Shown here: piece after piece, positions 1 to 6,649 of the stretch
Layout of the letters: each line of letters opens with the position of its first letter
Position numbering within the stretch: the stretch's first letter is position 1
Source: Dehalococcoidia bacterium
GTDB taxonomy: Bacteria > Chloroflexota > Dehalococcoidia > UBA2979
Direction of reading: 5' to 3'
Assembly: GCA_009379925.1 (NCBI GenBank)
Contig: WHSU01000030.1
Coordinates: forward strand, 1-38,512
DNA: 38,512 nucleotides
Notes under the pieces: generated by a model
Databases searched by the model: none
Told to the model about the DNA's origin: nothing
Seen by the model: only the letters and a program-made list of their open reading frames with translations
Made by a program: the position numbers and the translations under genes

Positions 1-216
1 GCAACAAGCGAAGCACCGCGGTGCCCAGTGGGGATCGCCGCCCTACGACCGGCGGAAGCGTTCGCGGAGGACGTGCCCGCCGGCTGGACGAATGGCCGGG
101 GCGAGCACGAGGTGATCGTCAACCCGTATGGACTGCGCCGCATCGTAGACCTCGAGGCCCCCGTCGCGTCCGATGACGTGATCGCACTCTCGCGCCTGGA
201 AGAGGTGGCACAATGA
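1..216 (+). CDS. Hypothetical protein, possibly cut by the window edge
   Basis: The frame is open from base 1, so the gene may begin outside the window. The first possible start inside it is a GTG at 28, giving 62 residues. The C-terminal half reads like a small ordered domain (residues near EVIVNPYGLRRIVDLE). Its TGA stop overlaps the ATG of the next gene (ATGA at 213-216), which implies translational coupling. I recognise no family. Both genes lie at the edge of what looks like an inserted region ending in an interrupted tRNA, so a phage or integrative-element origin is plausible but unproven. Confidence 0.45.
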   Translation, partial: ATSEAPRCPVGIAALRPAEAFAEDVPAGWTNGRGEHEVIVNPYGLRRIVDLEAPVASDDVIALSRLEEVAQ

Positions 217-401
217 CCGACCCGCTGCCGCAGCCGCCCCAACAGGCGATCACGGAGTTCGTGCGGCTGGGCCGCACCGGCCGCATCGAGCTGCGTTTCC
301 GCGACGGCCGCGTCACGGGCTACGAGGTGACGACGGCGCATCGGCCCGGCGAGCGGCCGGACGTGAGGGCGCGGGGCCGTCTGCCAGGCGTTAGAGAATG
401 A
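213..401 (+). CDS. Small hypothetical protein (62 aa)
   Basis: The start ATG overlaps the stop of the preceding gene by 4 bases, so the pair is probably co-translated. The core (residues about 12-45) has the pattern FVRLGRTGRIELRFRDGRVTGYE. This is loosely like the short beta-rich DUF2292/YezD proteins, whose core has an aliphatic-G-x-V-x-I-x-V-x-D-G-x-V pattern; that resemblance is from memory and weak. The C-terminus is arginine- and glycine-rich. Translation is directed towards the interrupted tRNA at 467-503, the usual orientation of cargo genes at the end of an integrated element. Function is unknown. Confidence 0.4.
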   Translation: MTDPLPQPPQQAITEFVRLGRTGRIELRFRDGRVTGYEVTTAHRPGERPDVRARGRLPGVRE

Positions 402-431
402 GTAGATAACTGAGTGCTATTTCCCCTGCCG

Positions 432-472
432 GTTACGAGTGAAGTGCAGCGCTTCCGTTGCAGTAGTTACGA
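432..472. repeat. Short repeats next to the broken tRNA
   Basis: GTTACGA occurs at 432-438 and again at 466-472, where it is the complement of the tRNA anticodon loop. TGCAG occurs at 445-449 and 459-463, between them. Nested short repeats at the exact point where a tRNA sequence ends resemble recombinase arm or core sites. The boundary reading is inference. Confidence 0.35.
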
Positions 473-503
473 AACAGCTGCTCTACCACTGAGCTACACC
501 GGC
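467..503 (-). pseudogene. tRNA-Thr(CGU), 5' half only
   Basis: Read on the minus strand from 503, the sequence gives a normal 5' acceptor strand (GCCGGTG), TA, a D-arm (GCTC-AGTGGTA-GAGC), the 5' anticodon stem (GCTGT) and a seven-base loop TTCGTAA with anticodon CGU (Thr). After the loop the expected 3' stem ACAGC is absent: the next bases are CTACT. No T-arm with a GGTTCGA-type loop and no CACCGGC acceptor strand follow at the right distance. The gene therefore stops at the anticodon loop. Its promoter is intact (separate entry). The 3' half is not in this window. Likely causes are integration of an element at the anticodon loop, deletion, or an assembly junction. Confidence 0.65.
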
Positions 504-517
504 TCGGTCGGGACTTC

Positions 518-547
518 AGTATACGGAGCGCACTTCGGGAGGCACAA
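518..547 (-). promoter_or_regulatory. Sigma70-type promoter of the interrupted tRNA
   Basis: On the minus strand, TTGTGC (542-547) is followed by an 18-base spacer and TATACT (518-523). The tRNA 5' end lies 15 bases beyond the -10 box, a usual spacing for a tRNA promoter. Transcription would run through the half tRNA and antisense to the genes at 1-401. Confidence 0.5.
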
Positions 548-553
548 CGAACC

Positions 554-772
554 TCAGCCGATGCGGCACCAGCGCAGCACAGCGCCCGCCGCGTCCGTCG
601 CCTCGGCTGCCGCCATGGGCCCATCGAGGCCGAGAGCCAGCCCGAGCGCGATCGCGGTGGCGGCGAGGTAGAGCGCCAGCAGCGACGGCAGGGCATGCCC
701 CAGCGTCACCTTGGTGTTGACGGCGCCGGGCTCGCGCGCGGCGCGGCTCCGAAGGGTATGCTTGGTGACCAT
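554..772 (-). CDS. Small membrane protein (72 aa)
   Basis: The ATG at 772 has a good ribosome binding site on the minus strand (GAGGGGG, about 8 bases upstream), so I prefer it to the longer open frame that continues upstream. The protein has a basic N-terminus (KHTLRSRAAR), then a hydrophobic helix around residues 27-49 (LPSLLALYLAATAIALGLAL), and a short tail ending in WCRIG. The likely topology is a single-pass membrane protein with a cytoplasmic basic head. No family is recognised. It lies upstream of and in the same direction as the interrupted tRNA, and no neighbour suggests a role. Confidence 0.45.
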   Translation of the reverse strand: MVTKHTLRSRAAREPGAVNTKVTLGHALPSLLALYLAATAIALGLALGLDGPMAAAEATDAAGAVLRWCRIG

Positions 773-1089
773 CACTTGCCCCCTCACCGTGATCTTCGGC
801 GTACCGCAGCGGCCCGAGAGAGGGAGCGTCCACGCGCAAGGCCGCGAGCGCATGCGATTACGGGTGGCGTATGTCCGAGGCGTGCCAATTCCGACGGTGG
901 GTGACCATGAGGGCGCAATCGCCTCCTCGGCGGCGGCGTCCTCCCCGTGCTCGTTGTGCATCGATGCGATCGCCCGCTGCACCGCCGCGCTGCCCCGGAA
1001 CGGGTGTGCGAACTGACCGGCAGCCACCTACCGTTGGCAGTCAGACGAGCGACTGACGGCCCGGCCGTCTCGTGTGCATGGAGGAACGG
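773..1089. other. Divergent intergenic region
   Basis: About 317 bases separate two divergent small genes. Both outer ends carry ribosome binding sites: GAGGGGG for the leftward gene and GGAGGA at 1080-1085 for the rightward gene. I see no convincing paired -35/-10 boxes, no RNA gene and no conserved-looking reading frame. Confidence 0.4.
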
Positions 1090-1566
1090 GTGCTACCCAA
1101 CCATCCTGTGATGCCGGTTGACCAACCAATGAGGCAGGCGGCCCGCCTGGCGTACAGCGCGGCTGTTGCGAATGCCCTCGAACGTTATGTCCTGTCAGGT
1201 GCCGTCGTACGAGTACACACCGAGCGCGTGGACGGCGAAGACCCCCGCCGGGCCCGTGTCTCCTTCGAGGTGGACGCGGACGCCCTGGCGCCGTTCCTGG
1301 AGGCGGCGCACGCCCAAAGCTGGCGACTGGCGGACCTGGGTGGCCGCGTCGATGCGCTCGAGCCTCGCGAGGAGGCCGCGGCGTTGCGCCGCTACTACAT
1401 GCATGGCGTGGTGGCGGCGCTCGACGAGTGCATCGAAGCCGAGGGCGTGCCCGGTCTTGCGACGCACCGCACCGGCTATGACGACTCGGTGGCGGAGATC
1501 ACGTTTCGTGTCCACGGCGAAGCGTTCGCCAGGATCATGGACCGGCGCGGCGCCTTCGGTCTGTAG
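1090..1566 (+). CDS. Hypothetical protein (158 aa)
   Basis: The frame is open from a GTG at 1072. The GTG at 1090 has a clear Shine-Dalgarno sequence (GGAGGA, 4 bases upstream) and is the better start. The protein is acidic and mostly helical, with no signal peptide or membrane segment. It may contain two similar halves: VANALERYVLSGAVVRVHTE near the N-terminus and VVAALDECIEAEGVPGLATH near the middle, each followed by a strand with an RVSFEV or EITFRV pattern and then A-F. This suggests an internal duplication of a helix-strand unit. No family is recognised. It converges on the ABC permease gene at 1600. Confidence 0.55.
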   Translation: MLPNHPVMPVDQPMRQAARLAYSAAVANALERYVLSGAVVRVHTERVDGEDPRRARVSFEVDADALAPFLEAAHAQSWRLADLGGRVDALEPREEAAALRRYYMHGVVAALDECIEAEGVPGLATHRTGYDDSVAEITFRVHGEAFARIMDRRGAFGL

Positions 1567-1599
1567 CGCCGGATGACCTGAACCGGGCGGTCGGGTCCG

Positions 1600-2316
1600 C
1601 TAGAGATCCTTCTGGCGGAAGAGCCAGATCGCCAGGATCAGCGAAGCGGCCGTGAGCGCGCTGAAGACGATCAGCACGCGCACCTGGTCCCAGATCGGCG
1701 TCTCGCCCCGGAACGTCTGGGGAAGCTGCTCGATGACAGCGGTGGTGCTCATCCAGCTCAGGCCAAGGAACTGCAGCACCACGCCGGAGACCAACACGGC
1801 CACCAGTACGGTGAGCACGGCCATCAGCACGTTGGAGATGACGGTGGACATCGTGACACCCAGGGCGGCGAGGAAGATCAGGAGCACGCCCACCATCAGC
1901 ACGCCCATGCTGACACCGCCCACGGTCGTGTCCGCCTCCGCGTACCGCATCACGAGGTAGGCGAAGGGGACCATGACGATGAAGTAGACGGCGGCCGTGA
2001 AGCCGACGCGCGCGGTGATCTTGGCTGACAGATACTCGGTGCGGGTCACGGAGCGCGACAGGATCGAGTCCGCCATGATGCCGGCCTCGCTGGCGACCGC
2101 GCCCGCCGCGAGCACCGCGATGGCGAGCGCGGAGAATGGCGCGAGCACCGCCGCGACATAGGTGCCCATCGTCTCGGATGCCAGTTCGCCCTCGCTGGCC
2201 GACACGGCGACCAGGAAGAGCGCCGGGACGGCGAGCAGCGGGAGCCAGACGCGCGCGACCCAGGATCGGGTCAGCGCCCCCATGTCATAGCGAAGGATGG
2301 CCAGGTATGCCTGCAT
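1600..2316 (-). CDS. ABC-2 type transporter permease
   Basis: A 238-residue integral membrane protein with about six hydrophobic segments (residues about 22-42, 56-78, 107-128, 137-160, 164-186 and 212-232). It ends in a short basic tail, RQKDL, typical of ABC-2 (NatB/YxlG-like) permeases. It starts inside the 3' end of the upstream ATPase gene (32-base overlap) with a ribosome binding site GGAG seven bases before the ATG, so the two are co-expressed and should form one exporter. The substrate cannot be read from the sequence; relatives export antimicrobial peptides, sodium or unknown compounds. The segment IMADSILSRSVTRTEYLSAK matches the cytoplasmic coupling region seen after the second helix in this family. 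Confidence 0.85.
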   Translation of the reverse strand: MQAYLAILRYDMGALTRSWVARVWLPLLAVPALFLVAVSASEGELASETMGTYVAAVLAPFSALAIAVLAAGAVASEAGIMADSILSRSVTRTEYLSAKITARVGFTAAVYFIVMVPFAYLVMRYAEADTTVGGVSMGVLMVGVLLIFLAALGVTMSTVISNVLMAVLTVLVAVLVSGVVLQFLGLSWMSTTAVIEQLPQTFRGETPIWDQVRVLIVFSALTAASLILAIWLFRQKDL

Positions 2317-3340
2317 CAGACTTCTCCGAGTCCGGGTCGTCGCCGCTTGCCTTCTCCTGCGTGGCCGCCCACGCCGCCGCGCGCAGGAAGCCGCGCGTGC
2401 GGTCCTCCTCCAGGCGGCGCAGGAACGCCTCTTCGATCTCGTCGGCGCCGGTGTTGATGTGCAGCAAGTCCACGCCGGTGCGGTCCACGAGTTCCAGCAC
2501 GCGCTGGATGTACTCCGTCAGCGGTTCCGTGCCCAGGAAGGTGATCCGGAACTCGGAGCCCAGGCGCTCGTAGCGCAGCGAACCGATCTCGTCGAGCGTG
2601 TGGATCTGCTGTTCGAACGAGGTCGTGTTGCCCTCGACCTCCACGGAGATCGTGCCCTGTCGCGCCAGGCGTCGCATGTCCTGCATCGGCCCGGAGTAAA
2701 TCAGGCGGCCGGAGGAGATGATGCCCACGTCTGTGCAGACGCGCTCAACGTCGCCGAGGATGTGCGTCGCGATGATGATCGTACGGTCGCGCCCGGACAG
2801 TTCGCGGATCAACTCGATCGTCTGCTTGCGTCCGGCCGGGTCGAGGCCTGACGTCGGCTCGTCCAGGATCAGCAGTTCCGGGTCATTCATCAGCGCCGCG
2901 GCGATCCCCAGGCGGGTCATCATGCCGGTGGAGAAGCCCTCGATGCGCTGGGACGCGGCCTGGGTCATGTCGACCGCCTGCAGCAGGCGCGCGAGCTGGA
3001 TCTTCGCGCGGCTGGGCGGCATGCCGATGATGGAGCCCACGAACTCCAGGTAGGCGATCGGCGTCATGTGCTTCGGGAAGTTGGGGTTCGTCGGCAGGAA
3101 GCCGATGCGGCGCCGGATGTCGGCGCGTTCCGCTGTCATCGGCTCGCCGAGGACCGAGATCGTACCGGCTGTAGGCCGTTGGAGACCCAGCAGGATACGG
3201 AAGGTGGTGGACTTGCCAGCGCCGTTGGGGCCGACCAGGCCGAACACCTGCCCCTTCTCGACGCGCAGGTTCAGCGCGTTCAGGGCGATGTAGCGGTTGT
3301 CGTAGATTTTCGTGAGATCAGTCGTCTGGATGACCTGCAT
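2285..3340 (-). CDS. ABC transporter ATP-binding protein
   Basis: A 351-residue ATPase. Walker A is GPNGAGKST (residues about 37-45). The signature is FSTGMMTRLGIA, a variant of LSGGQ common in NatA-like exporters. Walker B is LLILDEPTSGLD, followed by a switch histidine in IIIATHIL. After the nucleotide-binding domain there is a C-terminal domain of about 120 residues, as in ABC-2 ATPases that control peptide or lipid export, and a charged tail. The start has AAGGA six bases upstream. The next gene downstream is its membrane partner. The second ABC system at 3578-5703 is divergent and not a duplicate: the ATPases differ in signature and C-terminal domain. Confidence 0.9.
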   Translation of the reverse strand: MQVIQTTDLTKIYDNRYIALNALNLRVEKGQVFGLVGPNGAGKSTTFRILLGLQRPTAGTISVLGEPMTAERADIRRRIGFLPTNPNFPKHMTPIAYLEFVGSIIGMPPSRAKIQLARLLQAVDMTQAASQRIEGFSTGMMTRLGIAAALMNDPELLILDEPTSGLDPAGRKQTIELIRELSGRDRTIIIATHILGDVERVCTDVGIISSGRLIYSGPMQDMRRLARQGTISVEVEGNTTSFEQQIHTLDEIGSLRYERLGSEFRITFLGTEPLTEYIQRVLELVDRTGVDLLHINTGADEIEEAFLRRLEEDRTRGFLRAAAWAATQEKASGDDPDSEKSDAGIPGHPSL

Positions 3341-3577
3341 GGAAGTCCTTCGCGCACGGTCAGGTGCCGCTCGGGGGTATCAGTGCCCGCATGTCGCTCG
3401 CGACCGCGCCTCGCGAGGTGACAGGGCACGTGCATGATACACAAGCGCCAAGTGAGGGGCGACGGCGTTCTCCTTGAAGGCGACATAACGATGGCCGCAG
3501 GTCCATTTGCCCGGGCTGATAGTGTGCGAGAGTCCGCTGGGAGCCGCGTGCTTGCGGGTGAGTGTGAGAGCGAGAGC

Positions 3578-4486
3578 ATGCTGGAACTGATGTCCCTTCG
3601 GAAGCGCTTCGGCGGCGTGGTTGCGTTGGACGGCCTGTCGTTGACCGCCGCCCGAGGGCGCATGCTCGGCTTCCTCGGCCCGAACGGCTCTGGCAAGACG
3701 ACGTCGATGCGCAGCATCTTCGGCCTCGTCGCCCTCGATGACGGGGAGGTGCGCTGGGACGGCGCGCCGCTGGACGCGGCGACCCTGGGTGGGACCGGCT
3801 ACATGCCGGAAGCCCGCGGCCTGTACGCGCGGATGCAGGTGCGCGACCAGATCGTCTACTTCGCGCGGCTACACGGGATGGGTGCGGCGGAGGCGCGAGC
3901 GGCGGCTGACCGCTGGCTGGAGCGCCTGGGGCTCGCGGACCGTGCTGGCTCGCGGGTGGAGGATCTGTCACACGGCAACCAGCAGCGCGTCCAGCTGATC
4001 GTGAGCCTGGTGCATGCACCTCACCTGCTGGTATTGGACGAGCCGTTTTCCGGCCTGGACCCGATCGGCGTGGAGACGCTGGGCGAGATGGTGCGCGAAG
4101 AGGCGCGGCGAGGCGCTGCCGTGATCTTCTCCAGCCATCAACTCGACCTGGTGGAGGACCTGTGCGACGACGTCGCCATCATCCACCGCGGCCGGACCAT
4201 GCTCGCCGGTTCGTTGAGGGAGGTGCGGTCCCGCTCGCAGCACCGCTACGCGCAGATCTCGGTGGATGGGGACGGCGACGGTGGGAACGGCGGTGCGGCT
4301 GGCTGGGTGCACGGCATCGAGGGCGCGGAGGTGCTGTGGGAGCGGGGCGGTGAGGCACGCGTGCGGGTGCCCGCCGATGTCGACCCCGGGTTGCTCATGG
4401 CCAAGGTGCGCGAGGCCGGCGACGTGGAGTCGTTCCGTTTCGAGCCGCCGGCGCTGTCAGACCTCTTCATGGAGGCCGTGCGATGA
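3578..4486 (+). CDS. ABC transporter ATP-binding protein (NatA/EcsA-like)
   Basis: The open frame begins at 3434, but homology to ABC ATPases begins at MLELMSLRKRFGG, so I place the start at the ATG at 3578 (302 residues). Motifs in order: Walker A GPNGSGKTT, a Q-loop region with YMPEARGLY, signature LSHGNQQRVQL, Walker B LLVLDEPFSGLDP, and the H-loop IFSSHQLDLVEDL. The C-terminal part (from about residue 215) is the accessory domain common in ATPases of multidrug or Na+ exporters. The stop overlaps the ATG of the permease (ATGA, 4483-4486), so the two are translationally coupled. The untranslated stretch 3341-3577 must hold the divergent promoters for both ABC operons; I see no clear boxes in it. 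Confidence 0.88.
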   Translation: MLELMSLRKRFGGVVALDGLSLTAARGRMLGFLGPNGSGKTTSMRSIFGLVALDDGEVRWDGAPLDAATLGGTGYMPEARGLYARMQVRDQIVYFARLHGMGAAEARAAADRWLERLGLADRAGSRVEDLSHGNQQRVQLIVSLVHAPHLLVLDEPFSGLDPIGVETLGEMVREEARRGAAVIFSSHQLDLVEDLCDDVAIIHRGRTMLAGSLREVRSRSQHRYAQISVDGDGDGGNGGAAGWVHGIEGAEVLWERGGEARVRVPADVDPGLLMAKVREAGDVESFRFEPPALSDLFMEAVR

Positions 4487-5703
4487 ACCTGCACTGGCGA
4501 CGCATGGGGCTGGTGGCCTGGCGCGAGATCCGAGAACGCGTGCGCACCCGCACGTTCCTGCTCTCGACGGCGGTGGTGGCGCTGCTCGCGGCCGGCGGCG
4601 TCGCCGGTACCGGCTTCATCGAGGATGCCTTCGAGCCGGGCCCAGAACGCCTGGGTGTCCTCGATGCGTCGCCCGAGACGCTGACGTCGACGTTGGAGGA
4701 GACCGCCGAAGCCTTCGGGGTCACCCTCGACCTCCGTCGATACGAGTCCGAGGGCATCGCCGAAGCGGCACTCCAGGACGATCAGGTGGACGCGCTGCTG
4801 CTCGATGGCGAGCGCCTGGTCTTCCGCGACTCGGAGTCGCGCGAGTCGCACGAGGAACTGGCGATGGTGGCGAACCAGGCCGTGCGGCTGCTGCGGCTGC
4901 CGCAGCAACTCGAGCAGCTCGGCCTGACACCAGAGCAGGGTCGGTCGTTGCTGCAGCCGGAGCCGCTTCCGCAGGCACTGCTGGACCAGGCGGAGCCGGT
5001 CGCGGAGGACAACGAGGCGAGCGGAGCCCTCGCATCGTTCAGTGTGATCGTGCTCTTCATGGCCGTGGCGTTCTACGGGAACTCGATCCTGATGGGGGTC
5101 GTGGAGGAGAAGACGACGCGCGTGGTGGAGGTGTTGCTCGGCTCGCTGCGGCCGCGGGAGCTGCTGACCGGGAAGGTGCTTGGGATCTTGGCCGTGGGGA
5201 TGATGCAGTTCGGCGCCGGGGTGGTGGCGGCGGTGGCGGCGGTCGCCGTGACGGGGACGGCCGACATGCCCGCGGTCGCCGGGGAGACCGCGGTGTGGCT
5301 CGGAGTCTGGCTGCTGCTGGGGTTGCTGCTCTACTCGTTCATGTACGCCGCAGCCGGGGCGCTGGTGTCCCGCCAGGAGGAGGCCGGGAACGTGACCACG
5401 CCGATCATGACGGTCCTGCTCGGCGCATACTTCGCAACGCTCTTCGTAGCGCTGAATGACCCGGACGGGACCGAAGCCCTCGTCATGTCGCTCGTGCCGT
5501 TCACGGCGCCGCTGGTGATGCCACCGATGATGGCGCTGGGCGACCCCCCGGTCTGGCAGATCGCGGCTTCGCTGGTGATGACGGTGCTGGGCATCGCCGC
5601 CGTCATTTGGTTCAGCGGCCGGCTGTACGCCGGCGCCGTGCTGCGCACCGGTCCGCGGGTGCGACTGCTCGAGGCGTGGCGCTCGGCCCGCGGGGCGCCC
5701 TAG
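4483..5703 (+). CDS. ABC-2 type permease with large extracytoplasmic domain (NatB-like)
   Basis: A 406-residue protein. It has one N-terminal membrane helix (residues about 24-44), a periplasm-facing domain of about 130 residues, then about five helices (from about residue 185 to 385) and a short basic tail. This layout is that of NatB/CcmB-like ABC-2 permeases. The motif VVEEKTTRVVEVLLGSLRPR between helices two and three is the family coupling segment. It pairs with the ATPase just upstream through a 4-base overlap. Its stop TAG shares the CTAG at 5700-5703 with the stop of the convergent peroxiredoxin gene. The substrate is unknown. Confidence 0.88.
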   Translation: MNLHWRRMGLVAWREIRERVRTRTFLLSTAVVALLAAGGVAGTGFIEDAFEPGPERLGVLDASPETLTSTLEETAEAFGVTLDLRRYESEGIAEAALQDDQVDALLLDGERLVFRDSESRESHEELAMVANQAVRLLRLPQQLEQLGLTPEQGRSLLQPEPLPQALLDQAEPVAEDNEASGALASFSVIVLFMAVAFYGNSILMGVVEEKTTRVVEVLLGSLRPRELLTGKVLGILAVGMMQFGAGVVAAVAAVAVTGTADMPAVAGETAVWLGVWLLLGLLLYSFMYAAAGALVSRQEEAGNVTTPIMTVLLGAYFATLFVALNDPDGTEALVMSLVPFTAPLVMPPMMALGDPPVWQIAASLVMTVLGIAAVIWFSGRLYAGAVLRTGPRVRLLEAWRSARGAP

Positions 5704-6167
5704 CCGTCTCGCTCCGCCGCCAGGCGCTTCACCGCGGCAAGCGCACCCATGGGGTGCGCATTCATGTCGCGTGGGTCGTCGATGACCTCGCGGAGCACAC
5801 CCTGGGCGTCGAAGACGAAGGTGGCGCGCGTGGCGACCGGGCGGCCGTCGCGCCGGACGCCAAAGGCGTCCATGGTGTGGCCATCCGGCCAGTCCGAGAG
5901 CATCGGAAACGTCAGGCTGTTCTGCTCGGCGAAGGCGCCGAGGGCGGCGAAGGTGTCCATGCTGACGCCCGCGACGCGGGCTCCGAGGGTTTCCAGTTCG
6001 GCGTGCGCCTGCTGGAAGCCCCGCATCTCGGTGGTTCAGCCGCCGGTGAAGGCCATGGGGAAGAACGCGAGGACCGCGACGTGCCTGCGGAATGCCTCGT
6101 CCGTGACTTCCTCGCGTTGGGTGTTGCGCGTCTTGAACTCGGGCATCGAGGCGCCGGCTTCGAGCAT
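5700..6167 (-). CDS. Selenocysteine-containing peroxiredoxin (AhpE/1-Cys type)
   Basis: The minus-strand frame from the ATG at 6167 (strong GGGGAGGG site 9 bases upstream) runs in one phase to a TAG at 5700, interrupted only by a TGA at 6036-6038 (codon 44). The residues around it read FFPMAFTGG-U-TTEMRGF. This is the peroxiredoxin active-site pattern P-x3-T-x2-C with the peroxidatic cysteine replaced by the TGA. The invariant peroxiredoxin arginine is present (R114 in VATRATFVFD). Read as selenocysteine, the protein is 155 residues, a normal AhpE-like length. It contains no cysteine anywhere, so there is no resolving Cys and reduction must use an external thiol. Selenoprotein peroxiredoxins are an established family. 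The alternative, a C-terminal fragment starting at 6026, would lack the whole active site. The selenocysteine machinery (selA, selB, selC, selD) is not in this window. Confidence 0.88.
5991..6017 (-). promoter_or_regulatory. Candidate bacterial SECIS hairpin
   Basis: Downstream of the TGA on the coding strand, TTCCAG (6012-6017) pairs with CTGGAA (5991-5996). An inner GGC/GCC stem closes a four-base apical loop GCAC (6003-6006). The loop lies 29-32 bases after the TGA, inside the distance range known for bacterial SECIS elements, which sit within the coding sequence. Stem length is modest and the internal loop is asymmetric. A shorter alternative hairpin closer to the TGA (CCG-AGATG-CGG) is also possible, so the exact element is uncertain. 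Confidence 0.4.
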
Positions 6168-6207
6168 GGTGATCCCTCCCCTGGGTGCTAGGTGGTGCGT
6201 GCTGCGC

Positions 6208-6450
6208 CTAATGGTCGTGCTGCTGAGGGGTGTCCGGCCGCTGGAAGTCCCAGTCGAGCTTGCGTTCGCGCCGGTAGAGGTAGCCCAGCCCCGCCACCAG
6301 CAGGATCGCGGCCAGCGTGAGCAGTGTGATCACGATGACGCCGTCGGCGTCCGCCGGGGTGCTGAGGGCGCGCTCGCCCTCCTGTGCCGCGACGAGCGCG
6401 GGGGTCGCCGCAACGACGGCGCCGAGCAGTAGGCCGATCAGTCGCTTCAC
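6208..6450 (-). CDS. Small membrane protein with signal-like N-terminus (80 aa)
   Basis: I choose the GTG at 6450, preceded by AAAGGA 10 bases upstream on the minus strand; the open frame continues further but without coding character. Residues about 3-21 form a signal peptide or helix ending in ALVAAQ, and residues about 34-55 a second hydrophobic helix (VIVITLLTLAAILLVAGLGYLY). A cytoplasmic tail ERKLDWDFQRPDTPQQHDH follows, rich in charged and His/Gln residues. The layout resembles small accessory subunits of membrane complexes, but I recognise no family. It is read in the same direction as the selenoprotein gene, 40 bases upstream of it, so the two may share a transcript. Confidence 0.6.
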   Translation of the reverse strand: MKRLIGLLLGAVVAATPALVAAQEGERALSTPADADGVIVITLLTLAAILLVAGLGYLYRRERKLDWDFQRPDTPQQHDH

Positions 6451-6562
6451 GGGAGACCGTCCTTTCGCGCGTGCGCGTTCGCGCCAGTCTATCGCGGAGG
6501 CGCGCAACTGGCACGAGCATGTGTGACGGGGCGGGCGGCAGCGTTCCGTACGGGCGTCAAGT

Positions 6563-6594
6563 AGACGTAAGTCGACGGTCAATAAGACGTAAGT
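6563..6594. repeat. Direct repeat AGACGTAAGT, 22-bp period
   Basis: AGACGTAAGT occurs at 6563-6572 and 6585-6594, exactly 22 bases apart (about two helical turns), in the divergent gap between the small membrane gene and the lytic transglycosylase gene. Spacing on one DNA face in a promoter region suggests a binding site for a dimeric regulator. This is inference. Confidence 0.4.
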
Positions 6595-6649
6595 TACAAC
6601 GGCATTACGAACTGGCCCCCGACATTGCGGACTCGTTACGCTGCCCGGC

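Noticed and set aside
401..503. Group I intron or permuted tRNA explaining the split tRNA-Thr
   Set aside because: No 3' exon (ACAGC stem, T-arm, CACCGGC) is found to the left within the window, and no intron core is visible.
417..503. A complete tRNA with a long variable loop, using the AACCGGC stretch as the 3' acceptor strand
   Set aside because: The AACCGGC segment can pair with 6 of 7 acceptor bases, but there is no anticodon 3' stem and no T-arm.
5700..6026. A 108-codon peroxiredoxin fragment as the whole gene
   Set aside because: It lacks the active-site half, which lies in the same frame beyond the TGA with its own strong ribosome binding site.
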